Shown: positions 26,002 to 35,502, numbered from the stretch's first letter. The stretch: DNA of 64,000 bases from Cellulomonas marina (GCF_900111925.1 NZ_FOKA01000016.1:17588-81587), one strand, 5' to 3'. Notes: generated from the letters alone by a model not told the origin. Numbers and translations are program-made.

Positions 26002-26490
26002 GTGCCCGGACCCGACCTGCCCCTCGACGCGCCCCTCGACGTGCCCCTGACCGACCACCGCGCGACGCTCGACGACGTCGACGCCCGCACGCTCTACCGG
26101 CTCCTGCGGCTGCGGGTGGACGTCTTCGTCGTCGAGCAGGAGTGCGCGTACCCCGAGCTGGACGGACGGGACGCCGAGGCGGACGCGGAGCTGCTGTGGA
26201 CCGCGGCCGGCGACGAGGTGCTCGGCACCCTGCGCGTCCTGCGGGACCCGGACGGCACGCAGCGCATCGGCCGGGTGGCCACGGCGGCGTCCGCGCGGTC
26301 GCGGGGCGTCGCCTCGCGGCTGATGCGGCTCGGTGTCGCGCGGTGCACCCAGCGGGCCCCGGGCGTCGACGTCGTGCTCGACGCCCAGGCCCACCTGGCC
26401 GACTGGTACGCGCGCTTCGGGTTCGTCGTCGACGGGCCCGCGTTCCACGAGGACGGCATCCCGCACGTCCCCATGCGTCGGGCGGGCTGA
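26002..26490 (+). CDS. GNAT-family N-acetyltransferase (ElaA-like)
   Basis: Acetyl-CoA-dependent transferase of 162 residues, GTG start at 26002. ElaA features: LYRLLRLRVDVFVVEQECAY with the conserved V-E-Q-x-C, PELDGRDAEADAELLW, LGTLRVLRDPDG, and acetyl-CoA loop RIGRVATAASARSRGVASRLM. It ends with WYARFGFVVDGPAFHEDGIPH. ElaA substrates are unknown. It is convergent with the quinone oxidoreductase gene and separated by a terminator hairpin. Confidence 0.9.
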   Translation: MPGPDLPLDAPLDVPLTDHRATLDDVDARTLYRLLRLRVDVFVVEQECAYPELDGRDAEADAELLWTAAGDEVLGTLRVLRDPDGTQRIGRVATAASARSRGVASRLMRLGVARCTQRAPGVDVVLDAQAHLADWYARFGFVVDGPAFHEDGIPHVPMRRAG

Positions 26491-26521
26491 CCCGGCCGCG
26501 GTGCGTGCGCCGCGGCCGGGT
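26490..26521. terminator. Bidirectional terminator between convergent genes
   Basis: Twelve-base perfect stem ACCCGGCCGCGG / CCGCGGCCGGGT with an eight-base loop, placed between the stops of the GNAT (plus) and oxidoreductase (minus) genes. Confidence 0.75.
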
Positions 26522-26533
26522 CGGTGCGGTCGC

Positions 26534-27472
26534 TCACGCGGCGGGTGCCACGACGACGACCTTGCCGTGCACCCCGCCGGCCTCCGCCTCCGCGTGCAGG
26601 GCCGGCAGCTCCGCGAGCGGCACGCGCCGGGCCACCTGGACCCGCAGCTCCCCGGCGTCGACCCGGGCGACCAGCCGGGACAGCACCTCCGCGTCGGGGT
26701 GGACGAAGACGGTCTCGGCCCGGACCCCGCGCGCCTCGTCGCCGGGCGTCGGGACCATCGGGGTCGTGGAGACGACGACGCCGCCGTCGCGGACCAGCGC
26801 CACCAGCGCCGTGAAGTCGTCCGCGGTGATCGGGGCGAGGTTCAGCAGCACGTCGACGGGCTCGGCCACCGCCTCGAGGAGCGACGTCGTCGTGTGGTCG
26901 ACGACCTCGTCGGCACCCGCCGCGCGCACGGCGGCGGCGCTGCGGGGGCTGCCCGTCGCGACGACGTGCGCCCCCGCGTGCGCGGCGAGCTGGACGGCGT
27001 ACCCGCCGACGGGTCCGCCCGCCCCGTTGACCAGCAGGCGCTGACCCGCCTCCAGCCCGCCGGCCTCGAACAGTGCCTGCCAGGCCGTGAGGGCGACCGA
27101 GGGGAGCCCGGCCGCGTCGACGAGGGGGATCCGCGTCGGCGCCGGGACGAGCGCCTCGGCCGGCGCCACGACGTACTCGGCCGCCGCCCCGTCCGACGCC
27201 ATCGGGAGGAACCCGACGACGGCGTCGCCCACCGCGAGCCCGTCGACGCCGTCGCCGAGCGCGTCGACGGTGCCCGCCACGTCGTAGCCCGGCACGTGCG
27301 GGAGGGTGATCGGGATCGGCAGGAAGCCGCCCCGCATGCCGCCGTCCGCCGGGTTGTAGGCCGACGCGGCGACCCGGACGCGGACCTGCCCGGTACCGGG
27401 AACGGGCTGGGGGGCGTCCTCGTAGCGCAGGACCTCGGGGCCGCCGGTCTCGTGGAAACGCACTGCCTTCAT
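26534..27472 (-). CDS. NADPH:quinone oxidoreductase-like medium-chain dehydrogenase
   Basis: Zinc-independent MDR-family reductase, 312 residues, starting MKAVRFHETGGPEVLRYED at 27470-27472. Segments: HVPGYDVAGTVDALGDGV, the NADPH-binding stretch LLVNGAGGPVGGYAVQLAAHAGAHVVAT, and the C-terminal GGVHGKVVVV. No zinc-binding cysteines are seen, consistent with a quinone/enone reductase. It is divergent from a MarR gene with several CTTCGAA-type palindromes between, so it is probably induced by an electrophile or quinone through that regulator. Confidence 0.9.
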   Translation of the reverse strand: MKAVRFHETGGPEVLRYEDAPQPVPGTGQVRVRVAASAYNPADGGMRGGFLPIPITLPHVPGYDVAGTVDALGDGVDGLAVGDAVVGFLPMASDGAAAEYVVAPAEALVPAPTRIPLVDAAGLPSVALTAWQALFEAGGLEAGQRLLVNGAGGPVGGYAVQLAAHAGAHVVATGSPRSAAAVRAAGADEVVDHTTTSLLEAVAEPVDVLLNLAPITADDFTALVALVRDGGVVVSTTPMVPTPGDEARGVRAETVFVHPDAEVLSRLVARVDAGELRVQVARRVPLAELPALHAEAEAGGVHGKVVVVAPAA

Positions 27473-27500
27473 GGTCTTCTCCCTCCTCGTGAGCGATATG

Positions 27501-27580
27501 GTGCTTCGAGTTCGAAGCGCCTGCAGCCACCGTACTAGTGCTTCGAATCCGTAGCAAGTGGTTCGAAGCCGAAGCTTCGA
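27501..27580. promoter_or_regulatory. MarR-type operator array in divergent promoter
   Basis: Three related sites lie between the oxidoreductase and MarR genes. GCTTCGA-GT-TCGAAGC is at 27503-27518 (perfect 7-base arms). A half-site GTGCTTCGAA is at 27538-27547. TCGAAGC-CGAA-GCTTCGA is at 27563-27580, ending 12 bases before the MarR start. The arrangement suggests autorepression and control of the divergent oxidoreductase. Confidence 0.8.
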
Positions 27581-27592
27581 TACGCTCGTGCC

Positions 27593-28111
27593 ATGACCTC
27601 CACCGCACGGTCGCTCGACGCCACCGAGCTCGGCGCCTACTTCGCCCTCATCGAGGCCAGCAGCCTGCTGCGGCACGCCGTGGAGCAGCAGCTCGGCGAG
27701 GTGGCGGGGCTGAGCTACGTGCAGTTCCAGCTCCTGGCCACCCTCGGGGACGCACCGGGGGGCAGCCGGCGGATGACCGACCTCGCCGACGGGGTCGTCT
27801 ACAGCCGCAGCGGGCTCACCTACCAGGCCCAGACGTTGGAGCGGCGCGGCCTCGTCACCCGCGCCCCGGCGCCCGACGACGAGCGCAGCGTCACCGTGTC
27901 CATCACCGACGAGGGCCGGGCGGTCCTCGCCGACGTCCTGCCCGGTCACGTCGGCGTCGTCGACGACCTGCTCCTCGCGCCGCTGACCCGTCAGGACGTC
28001 GAGACGCTCGCGGAGATCCTCACCCGCGCGCGCGACCACATGCGCCGGACGCCGCCCCGGTCCGCCGCCCGACGTCGGCGCAGGGCCGCCGGACCGGGGG
28101 CCACCACCTGA
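27593..28111 (+). CDS. MarR-family transcriptional regulator
   Basis: Winged-helix regulator of 172 residues starting MTSTARSLDATELGAYF. MarR features: LSYVQFQLLATLGDAPGGSRRMTDLADGVVYSRSGLTYQAQTLERRG (helices 3-4 with the recognition helix SRSGLTYQ), the wing ERRGLVTRAPAPDDERSVTVSITDEGR with its DxR motif, and flanking helices for dimerisation. There is no redox Cys visible, so sensing is probably by ligand. It is divergent from the quinone oxidoreductase and shares its operator array. The basic C-terminal tail is unusual. Confidence 0.9.
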   Translation: MTSTARSLDATELGAYFALIEASSLLRHAVEQQLGEVAGLSYVQFQLLATLGDAPGGSRRMTDLADGVVYSRSGLTYQAQTLERRGLVTRAPAPDDERSVTVSITDEGRAVLADVLPGHVGVVDDLLLAPLTRQDVETLAEILTRARDHMRRTPPRSAARRRRRAAGPGATT

Positions 28112-28180
28112 CGTCCCCCGGTCCGGGCCGCGTCCGACGCACGCAGGGGGCGGGCGCGCACGCCGGGCCGCGCCGGCGCG

Positions 28181-29401
28181 TCAGCGGTCGACGCTGAGCA
28201 GGCCGAGGTCGCCCAGGAAGCGCTCGAACGCGAAGGTCGCCATGCCGCGGGCGACCGAGCCGCCGCGGACCGTGGACACGTCGAGCGTCACGTCGCTGGC
28301 CGAGCCGAGCGGGGCCTGCACGGCCAGCTCGGCGTTCGTCGGGGCCATGAGGTGCTCGCCGAGCGTCCAGGCGGTCCATCCCGTGAGCGTCACCCGCTCC
28401 GGGTTGAGGATGGCGACGAGGTCCGCGACACCCGCGCCGAGGTAGCGGCCCGTGCGTCGCAGGAGCTCGGCCAACGGGCCGGACGCGTCCTCGTCGAGGC
28501 CCCCGGCGACGGCGGAGATGAAGTCGCGCTGGTGCCCGAGCGCGAGCAGCGGGTGGTCCGGGTCGATCTCCGCCAGCGTCTGCTGGATGCCCCGCGCCCC
28601 CACGTACGCCTCGACGCAGCCGCGCCGGCCGCACCGGCACTCCCGCCCGTCGAGGACCAGCAGGGAGTGCCCCCACTCGCCCGCGTTGTTGGACACCCCG
28701 CGCAGGATGCGCCCGTCGAGGACGATGCCGGCCCCGACGCCCGTGCCCAGGTTGATCGTCACCAGGCTGCGCACCGACCGCCCCGCGCCGAACCACAGCT
28801 CGGCGGTCGCGATGGCCTTCAGCGGGTTGTCGAGGACCAGCGGCAGGTCGACGCGCGCCCGGAGCAGGTCCAGGATCCGCACGCCCCGCCAGTCCCAGTT
28901 CGGTGCGAAGACCGACACGCCCGCGTTGGGCAGCACCTGCCCCGGCAGGGAGACCCCGACGCCGAGGACGCGCGACCGCTCGACCCCGGCCTCCCCGAGG
29001 GCGCCGTCGATGCTCCGGCCGACGCCGTCCACGACGTAGCCGGGCAGGTTCTCGTGCTCGTCGAGCGGCACCTCGAACCGGCCGACGGGGGCCAGGGCGG
29101 CGTCGAACACGACCGTCCGCACGTACGTCTCCGCGACGTCGACGCCGAGGATGGCGCCGCGCGACCCGTCGATCCGCAGGCTCGTGCTGGGGCGGCCCAC
29201 GCCGCTGCGGTTCCGTCCCGCGCCGACGACGAGGCCCTCCGCGAGCAGCTCGGCCACGACCGTGGCGACGGTGGCGGTGCTGAGCCCCGTCGCGCGGGCG
29301 AGGTCGTTGCGGCTGGCCTCGCCCGCGGACAGCAGGGCGTGCAGCACCGCCAGCCGGGAGTCGCTGCGGATGTCCCGAGCCGTGCGGCGCGAGGTGATCA
29401 C
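28181..29401 (-). CDS. ROK-family transcriptional regulator of the beta-galactoside operon
   Basis: Sugar-responsive repressor of 406 residues. The GTG at 29399-29401 is fixed by a 4-base overlap with the beta-galactosidase stop. The N-terminal winged helix (about 20-75) includes LSAGEASRNDLARATGLSTATVATVVAELLAEG. The ROK sugar-kinase-like domain shows ILGVDVAETYVRTVVFDA, INLGTGVGAGIVLDG, and the zinc motif CRCGRRGCVEAYVG. It is last in the operon SBP-permease-permease-GH35-ROK, so it probably represses its own operon; a candidate operator lies upstream of the SBP. Confidence 0.9.
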   Translation of the reverse strand: MITSRRTARDIRSDSRLAVLHALLSAGEASRNDLARATGLSTATVATVVAELLAEGLVVGAGRNRSGVGRPSTSLRIDGSRGAILGVDVAETYVRTVVFDAALAPVGRFEVPLDEHENLPGYVVDGVGRSIDGALGEAGVERSRVLGVGVSLPGQVLPNAGVSVFAPNWDWRGVRILDLLRARVDLPLVLDNPLKAIATAELWFGAGRSVRSLVTINLGTGVGAGIVLDGRILRGVSNNAGEWGHSLLVLDGRECRCGRRGCVEAYVGARGIQQTLAEIDPDHPLLALGHQRDFISAVAGGLDEDASGPLAELLRRTGRYLGAGVADLVAILNPERVTLTGWTAWTLGEHLMAPTNAELAVQAPLGSASDVTLDVSTVRGGSVARGMATFAFERFLGDLGLLSVDR

Positions 29402-32229
29402 GGGCCGGACGGCGGTGGCACCGGCGACGCGACCAGCGCGTGCAGCACCGGCGACGGCCCCCCTGCGGTCCCTCGCACCATGAGCCGGACAGTACCGGTG
29501 TTCCATGCCGCGGGGAGCCAGATCCGGCCCCCGTCACCCCCGGTGAGCCGCGGCCGGGCGGCGTCGTCGAGCCAGACGCGGCCGAGGCCCTCGTCGCCGG
29601 CGACGACGGTGAGGCGCACCTGCTCGCCCTCGGGGCGGATCGACCAGCCCGTGCCGGTCGGCACGGCCAGCTCCAGCCAGACCTCCTCGCCGGGCCCGGG
29701 GCGGACCGGGAACACGTCCGCGCCCGGTCCCTCCGGCGGGGCGGCCGGTACCGCTGCCCGCACGGCGGCCACGATCGCCTCGTCGTCCTCCGGCACGACG
29801 TCCCAGCCCTCGACCGGCGCCAGCCGCAGCAGCTCGGCCCCGCCCAGCGCACCGGGCGTGTGCGGCAGGACGACCTCGACGGTCGCGCCCTCGCCCGGGG
29901 CCAGGTGCAGCCAGGGGTCGACGGCGTGCACGACCCGCTCGTGCCCGTCGACCCGCACGACGACCGCGCCGGGCACGCCGTCCAGCCGCAGCGCGTGGTT
30001 GGCGTCCGGCGCGACGGGCAGCGCCCGCCGGTAGACGACCTCGCGGCCGACCCGCGTGCTGCTCCAGCCGCCGAGCGTCCGCAGCGGCGCCGGGTCGCCG
30101 GCCCACTGCGCGTCGCCGTGCACGGTCCACAGCGCGGAGACGTCCGTGCGCCCGACGACGCGCCACACGTCGCCCAGCCCGCGCAGCGAGCCGAGCCGCA
30201 GGCCCGGCAGCCGCGCGTCGTCGAAGTTCGGGTGCCCCCACGTCTCGACGGTCGCCGCCAGGTCGACCGCGTCCGCCTCGCCGCGCAGGTCGACCACCGC
30301 CGTCGCCCCGAACCGGGCGAGGGTCGGCAGCGCGCGGCCGTCGAGGGACAGGTCGACGAGGTCGCCCGCGCCCTCGAGCAGCAGCGCGTCCGCGCCGTCC
30401 CGCACGAGCCGGGTCCGCAGGTGGAGCCGGCCGCGGTGGACGCCGACCTCCTCCGACCGCGGTGCCCGGGTGTGCCGCACGGGCGCGGGCGGCGGCGGCG
30501 GCACGAGCCGGCGCGCGGCCGTCAGGCGCCGGGGCTCGGCGTCGACGTCCTGCCTCCCGACGTCGACCACCCCCGCCCCCGGAACCGCCGTCCCCGTCTC
30601 CGCCACGCCGCCGGGGCCGACGTCGTCCGGGTGCACGACGACGAGCGGCCACGTCGTCGCCCCGACCGTGACGCGCGCCTCGTGGCGGACGCCCCGCTCA
30701 CCGGCGGGCAGCTCGACGAGCACCCCCGACCCGGCGGCGTCCGACGTGCCGAGCACCCGCGCGCCCTCCACCGCGGGCCGCTCGTCGCCGGCCCGAACGG
30801 CGGACGTGCCCAGCCCGACGACGGCCGGCACGGCCGAGGCCAGCACGACCCCGTCCGGCCCGAGCGCGACGACGTCGGCGGTCGCCAGCAGGAGCGTGCC
30901 CGGCAGCCCGTGCGCGTCGAGCGGACGCCCGACGGTCACCAGCGGGCAGGACGCGGCGGGCAGCCGCACCGCGGCGACGGGCAGGCCGGCCACCGGCCCG
31001 ACGTGCGCGACGACCTCGTCGTCGGACAGGTTGGGCAGCCCGACGAGGGAGCCGCCCCCGACGAGGTGCAGCGCCGAGGGGGAGGACGCCGTCGGGCCGT
31101 CGACGACCACCGGCAGGTCCGACGGGTGCGTCGTCGCGGCCGCGAGCGCCGGCCCGTACGCCTCCACGACCGCCGCCAGGACCCGCGCCGCCGCATGGCC
31201 CGGGCGCAGCTCGCCGACCGGCGAGACGTACCCGCCGAAGTCGTAGTCGTGCGTCATGAGGCCGCCCGGGTCGCCCCAGTTGCCCACCGACGGCATCCAG
31301 CCGAAGTCGTACCCCGACGCCTGCAGGTAGGGCGCCACCAGCCGGGCGCCGCTGACGAGCAACCGCCGCAGCGTGCGGTGGTCGCGGTTCGTCTCGGTGA
31401 CCAGCAGCGGCAGCCCGCGCTCTGCGACGAGGTCCGCGTAGGCGCGCACCTCCGCCTCGACCGCGGGCGAGCGGTCGGACGGGTAGAAGTTGAACGCCGG
31501 CACGACGCCCTCGACGTCACCCGTGGCGCCGACGAGGTCCCCCTGCCCGGCGCACGCGACCAGCGGGACGACGACGCCGTGCTCCCGCGCGAGGTCCCGC
31601 AGCGCCCCGACGTACGCGGCGCGGTCGTCCGTGTCGAAGAAGTCGAGCTCGTTCTCCAGCTGCACCGCCACGACGGACCCGCCGCGCCCGTGCTGCCGCG
31701 CCGCGAGGAGGGGCAGCACCTGCTCGAACCACCGGCGCACGTGCGCCAGGAACCGCGGCTCGGCCTGCCGCGGCCGCAGCCCGTCCTCGAGGGTCAGCCA
31801 CGCCGGCAGCGCCCCGCCGTCCCACTCCGAGCAGATGTACGGGCCGGGACGGGCGACGACGGCGAGCCCGGCGTCGGCGGCAAGGTCGAGGAACGCCCCC
31901 ACGTCCCGCCGCCCCGAGAAGTCCCAGCGGCCCGGCGCGAGCTCGTGGAAGTTCCACGGCACGTACACGTCGACGGCCCGGTAGCCCGAGGCCCGCACCT
32001 GCGCGAGCCGCGCCGCCCACTCCTCGCGCGGCAGCCGGAACGGGAAGAGGGACGCGCACAGCAGGACCTGCGGCTCGCCGTCGACGACGAGGCCCGCGGC
32101 GGTGAGCGCGACGGACGGGACCGCGCCGGACGGGACCGCGCCGGACGGGACCGTGCCGGCGCACGCCTGCCCGCCGTCCGACGACAGGTCCTCGGCGAGG
32201 AGGTCGTCGGGAAGGACGTCGGTGCTCAC
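29398..32229 (-). CDS. Beta-galactosidase, glycoside hydrolase family 35
   Basis: Hydrolyses terminal beta-galactosides, 943 residues, no signal peptide and so intracellular. The GTG start at 32227-32229 overlaps the permease stop (GTGA). After a repeat-containing N-terminus (VPSGA units), the GH35 barrel shows VDVYVPWNFHE, ARPGPYICSEWDGGALPAWL, the acid/base Glu in AVQLENELD (near 191) and the likely nucleophile Glu in LLVTETNRD (near 276). Beta-rich domains follow, including a jelly-roll near the C-terminus (WNTGTVRLMVRG). With the ABC genes it imports then cleaves a galactoside. Fine specificity is unknown. Confidence 0.9.
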   Translation of the reverse strand: MSTDVLPDDLLAEDLSSDGGQACAGTVPSGAVPSGAVPSVALTAAGLVVDGEPQVLLCASLFPFRLPREEWAARLAQVRASGYRAVDVYVPWNFHELAPGRWDFSGRRDVGAFLDLAADAGLAVVARPGPYICSEWDGGALPAWLTLEDGLRPRQAEPRFLAHVRRWFEQVLPLLAARQHGRGGSVVAVQLENELDFFDTDDRAAYVGALRDLAREHGVVVPLVACAGQGDLVGATGDVEGVVPAFNFYPSDRSPAVEAEVRAYADLVAERGLPLLVTETNRDHRTLRRLLVSGARLVAPYLQASGYDFGWMPSVGNWGDPGGLMTHDYDFGGYVSPVGELRPGHAAARVLAAVVEAYGPALAAATTHPSDLPVVVDGPTASSPSALHLVGGGSLVGLPNLSDDEVVAHVGPVAGLPVAAVRLPAASCPLVTVGRPLDAHGLPGTLLLATADVVALGPDGVVLASAVPAVVGLGTSAVRAGDERPAVEGARVLGTSDAAGSGVLVELPAGERGVRHEARVTVGATTWPLVVVHPDDVGPGGVAETGTAVPGAGVVDVGRQDVDAEPRRLTAARRLVPPPPPAPVRHTRAPRSEEVGVHRGRLHLRTRLVRDGADALLLEGAGDLVDLSLDGRALPTLARFGATAVVDLRGEADAVDLAATVETWGHPNFDDARLPGLRLGSLRGLGDVWRVVGRTDVSALWTVHGDAQWAGDPAPLRTLGGWSSTRVGREVVYRRALPVAPDANHALRLDGVPGAVVVRVDGHERVVHAVDPWLHLAPGEGATVEVVLPHTPGALGGAELLRLAPVEGWDVVPEDDEAIVAAVRAAVPAAPPEGPGADVFPVRPGPGEEVWLELAVPTGTGWSIRPEGEQVRLTVVAGDEGLGRVWLDDAARPRLTGGDGGRIWLPAAWNTGTVRLMVRGTAGGPSPVLHALVASPVPPPSGP

Positions 32230-33179
32230 TTGACCCCTGCGCTCCCGCCGTTGAGGTTCATCTCGTACAGGTACTTCTGGCCGAGGTAGTACACGGCGAT
32301 CATCGGCAGCGTCAGCACGATGGAGCCGACCATGACGAGGTTCCACGGCGGAGTCTGCAGGTCGTTCGTCGTCGACGTCATGTACTGCAGGCCGAGCGCC
32401 AGGGGCATGTCCTCCTCGTTGTTGAGGTAGATGAGCGGCCCCATGAAGTCGCCCCACGTGGCGGTCAGCGTGAAGATCCCGATCGCGATGAGCACGGGGG
32501 TGAGCATCGGCAGGATCATCCGCCGGTAGATGCCGAAGTAGCCGAGCCCGTCGACCTGGGCGGCCTCGTCGATCTCGTTGCTCAGCCGCGTGACGAACTG
32601 CCGCACGAGGAACACGTTGAAGGCGTTGGTGAAGAAGTTCGGCACGATGAGCGGCAGGAACGTGTTCACCCAGCCGAGCTCCTTGAAGAGCACGAACTGC
32701 GGGATCATCGTGATCTGCGCGGGGATCATCATCGTGGCGATGACGACGACGAAGACGGCGTTCTTGCCCGGGGCGCGCAGCCGCGCGAAGGCGTACCCGA
32801 CGAGCGAGCTCGACAGGACCTGCCCGAGCGCGGAGAAGGTCGCGATGATGACCGAGTTCAGCAGGAACCGGCCCGTGGGCAGGTCCGTGGTGAACACGTC
32901 GACGAAGTTCTGCCAGTTCCACTCGCCGGGGAGGATCGTGAACGCGCCGGCGGCCGTCGTCCGGTCGCTCGACAGCGCGATCGAGACCATGAGCACGAAC
33001 GGCGTGAACAGCAGCGCGGACACCACGAGCAGCACGGCGTAGGTGGACGGCCGGGCGCGGAACGCCCGCAGGATCGGCGCGGGCACCCGGCCGCGCGGCT
33101 CGCCCCCGGTGGAGGCGGCGGCACCGGCGAGGCCGGGACCCGTGCTGGACAGCCCGGGCAGCTGGCTGGTGGCGGCCAT
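32226..33179 (-). CDS. Carbohydrate ABC transporter permease (MalG type)
   Basis: Inner-membrane permease of 317 residues, ATG at 33177-33179 overlapping the stop of the upstream permease (ATGA). Six hydrophobic segments are visible, beginning TYAVLLVVSALLFTPFVLMV. The EAA motif that contacts the ATPase is IDEAAQVDGLGYFGIYRRMILP near residue 210. The C-terminal LYEMNLNGGSAGVK matches the typical G-x-VKG-type ending. No ATP-binding subunit is encoded nearby, so a shared MsiK/UgpC-type ATPase encoded elsewhere is likely. Confidence 0.93.
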   Translation of the reverse strand: MAATSQLPGLSSTGPGLAGAAASTGGEPRGRVPAPILRAFRARPSTYAVLLVVSALLFTPFVLMVSIALSSDRTTAAGAFTILPGEWNWQNFVDVFTTDLPTGRFLLNSVIIATFSALGQVLSSSLVGYAFARLRAPGKNAVFVVVIATMMIPAQITMIPQFVLFKELGWVNTFLPLIVPNFFTNAFNVFLVRQFVTRLSNEIDEAAQVDGLGYFGIYRRMILPMLTPVLIAIGIFTLTATWGDFMGPLIYLNNEEDMPLALGLQYMTSTTNDLQTPPWNLVMVGSIVLTLPMIAVYYLGQKYLYEMNLNGGSAGVK

Positions 33180-34165
33180 CACCGCACCTCCGTCTCGTAG
33201 AAGACCCATTTCCTCGACGTGCCGAACGCGATGGCGGTGAAGCCGATGATGACGACGAACAGCAGCCAGGCGATCGCCGACGCGTAGCCGAAGTGGTAGA
33301 ACTCGAACGCCTCGCGGAACAGCAGCGGCACCACGGTCTGGCTCGAGTTGTTCGGCCCGCCGCCGGTGAGGATGTACACCTGCGAGAAGATCTGGAACGC
33401 GCCGATGAGGCCCATCACCAGGTTGAAGAACAGCACGGGCGTGATCTGCGGGAACGTGATCGCCCAGAACTGCCGGACCGGCCCCGCGCCGTCGATCTCC
33501 GCGGCCTCGTAGAACTCCCGCGGGATGCCGTTCATCGCGGACAGCAGCAGCACCGTGGCACCGCCGGCGCCCCACACGGACAGCACGACGAGCGCCGGCT
33601 TGACCCAGTTCGGGTCGAGCAGCCACTGCGGACCGGAGATCCCGAACACGCCGAGCAGGTCGTTCAGGGGCCCCGACGGCGCGAGCACCATCTTGAAGAC
33701 CATCGCGGTGGCCACCAGCGGCACCAGCGTGGGCAGGTAGATGAGCGTGCGCCACAGCTTGCGGAACCGGACCTGCTTGTTGAGCAGGTTCGCCAGGTAC
33801 AGGCCGATGGCCATGCCCAGCGGCACGGAGACGGCCGCGTAGTACAGGGTGTTCCAGAGCGCCTTCCAGAAGATCGGGTCCTCCGTCAGCGCCCGGACGT
33901 AGTTGTCCAGCCCGACGAACTCGGGGGCGGTGAAGGAGTCCCAGTCGGTGAGGGAGTACCAGACCGACGCGATCATGGGGCCCAGCAGGAACGCCAGGAA
34001 CCCGATCACCCACGGGGAGATGAACAGCCAGAACCACCCGGCCTCCTGGCGGCCGCGGCGGGTCAGCCGCTGCCGGGGCGCGCCACGACGGGGACGGCGG
34101 CCGGCCGCCCCGGGGCGGCGCGCGTCGCGCACCGCCCCGAGGGCCTCGCCGAGGGTGGCGGTCAT
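33179..34165 (-). CDS. Carbohydrate ABC transporter permease (MalF type)
   Basis: Permease partner of 328 residues, ATG at 34163-34165 overlapping the stop of the solute-binding protein gene (ATGA). Basic Arg-rich N-terminus (about 1-45), then FWLFISPWVIGFLAFLLGPMI and five further membrane segments. The EAA loop reads FYEAAEIDGAGPVRQFWAITFPQITP. GLDNYVRALTEDPIFW is typical of the MalF/UgpA subfamily. It forms the heterodimeric channel with the downstream MalG-type permease. Confidence 0.93.
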   Translation of the reverse strand: MTATLGEALGAVRDARRPGAAGRRPRRGAPRQRLTRRGRQEAGWFWLFISPWVIGFLAFLLGPMIASVWYSLTDWDSFTAPEFVGLDNYVRALTEDPIFWKALWNTLYYAAVSVPLGMAIGLYLANLLNKQVRFRKLWRTLIYLPTLVPLVATAMVFKMVLAPSGPLNDLLGVFGISGPQWLLDPNWVKPALVVLSVWGAGGATVLLLSAMNGIPREFYEAAEIDGAGPVRQFWAITFPQITPVLFFNLVMGLIGAFQIFSQVYILTGGGPNNSSQTVVPLLFREAFEFYHFGYASAIAWLLFVVIIGFTAIAFGTSRKWVFYETEVR

Positions 34166-35502
34166 CAGCCGTCGGTCCGCACGACGGACTCGAGCTGCGA
34201 CTGCACCGCGGTCAGCGCGCTCTTCGCGTCGCCGCCCGTGTTCCAGAACGTCTCGAGGTTGTCCGTGAAGGCCTGCTGCATCTCGTTCCACTCCGGGATG
34301 AACGGCGCCCGGTAGATGTGGTCGGCCGACTCGCCGAAGGCCGCCATGTTGATGGGCGTCGTCGCCCACTCCGGGTTGAGGAACGCGTCGGAGTTCTGCA
34401 CCTCGAGGTTCGCGGGCACGTCCTGGGCCATGTCGATGATGACCTCCTGCGCCTTCGCGTCCGTGAGGAAGTCGATCGCCTCGAACGCCTTGTCCGGCGC
34501 GTCGCTGTCGCGGGAGATCGCCAGGCCGGAGCCGAAGGCCGTCACGGCCTTCTCCTTGCCGCCCCAGAACGGCGCGATGTCCCAGTTGAAGCCGGCGTCC
34601 TCGAGGCCGCCGATGGCCCAGAAGCCGGTCGTGTTCATCGCGACCTTACCGGCGACGAACGCCGGGTCGCCGCCCATGTCCGGCCCCATGTCCGCGTACT
34701 CGGCGGGCGTGGGCGAGACGTGGTCTTTGAACGTGAGGTCGTTGGCCCACTGGAGGGCCTCGACGACCTCGGGCGAGTCAGCCGTCGGCGCGCCGGACTC
34801 GTCGATGATCGCGCCGCCGTTCTGGTACGCCAGGCTCCACCACTGCGCCCACCAGCCCGCGCCGCCGTAGCCCCACTGCTGGCCCGGCACGGTCAGCTTC
34901 TGCATGGCGTCGCGCGCGTCCTCCCAGGTCCAGTCGGCCGTGGGGTAGGCGACGCCCGCCGCGTCGAAGAGGTCCTTGTTGTAGTACGTGATCATCGCGC
35001 CGGAGCGGTCGGGGATCGCGTAGACGCTGTCCTCGTAGGAGTAGAGCGTGCCGACGGGGCCGAACCGCTCCTCCAGGTCGAGGCCGGCCTCGGCGACGTA
35101 CCCGTCGAGCGGGAGGATCTGGCTCTTCGAGGAGTAGACGTTGACGTTCTCCGCCACCTGCATGATGTCGGGGCCGTCGCCGCCGGCGATCATGGTCTGC
35201 ACCTTCTGCGCGTACTGGTCCGACGGGATCAGCTGCAGGGTGACCTGGATGTCGGGGTGCTCCTCCTCGAGCATGTCGATGCGCGCCTGGTACGCGGCCT
35301 TGTCGGTGTCACCGCCCCAGACGGCCATCGTCAGCTCGGTCGTGCCGCCGCCGTCCGACGAGCCCTCGCCGCCGCCACCGGAGCCGCACGCCGCGGTCAG
35401 CGCGAGCACCGAGAGGGCGGCGACCGCCGCACCCGCGCGGGCACGCGTGCGGCGGCCTCGGGTCCGGGACGTGCTGCTGGTCCTGCTGGTGACGGCGCTC
35501 AT
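34165..35502 (-). CDS. Sugar ABC transporter solute-binding lipoprotein
   Basis: Extracytoplasmic sugar receptor, 445 residues. Lipoprotein signal peptide ending with lipobox LTAAC (Cys near residue 36), followed by a Gly/Ser linker. The family-1 binding-protein fold shows LTMAVWGGDTDKAAYQ, HPDIQVTLQLIPSDQYAQK, GDGPDIMQVAEN and YAIPDRSGAMITYYNKDLFD. It begins the operon with two permeases, GH35 and ROK, so a beta-galactoside ligand is inferred. Confidence 0.93.
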   Translation of the reverse strand: MSAVTSRTSSTSRTRGRRTRARAGAAVAALSVLALTAACGSGGGGEGSSDGGGTTELTMAVWGGDTDKAAYQARIDMLEEEHPDIQVTLQLIPSDQYAQKVQTMIAGGDGPDIMQVAENVNVYSSKSQILPLDGYVAEAGLDLEERFGPVGTLYSYEDSVYAIPDRSGAMITYYNKDLFDAAGVAYPTADWTWEDARDAMQKLTVPGQQWGYGGAGWWAQWWSLAYQNGGAIIDESGAPTADSPEVVEALQWANDLTFKDHVSPTPAEYADMGPDMGGDPAFVAGKVAMNTTGFWAIGGLEDAGFNWDIAPFWGGKEKAVTAFGSGLAISRDSDAPDKAFEAIDFLTDAKAQEVIIDMAQDVPANLEVQNSDAFLNPEWATTPINMAAFGESADHIYRAPFIPEWNEMQQAFTDNLETFWNTGGDAKSALTAVQSQLESVVRTDG

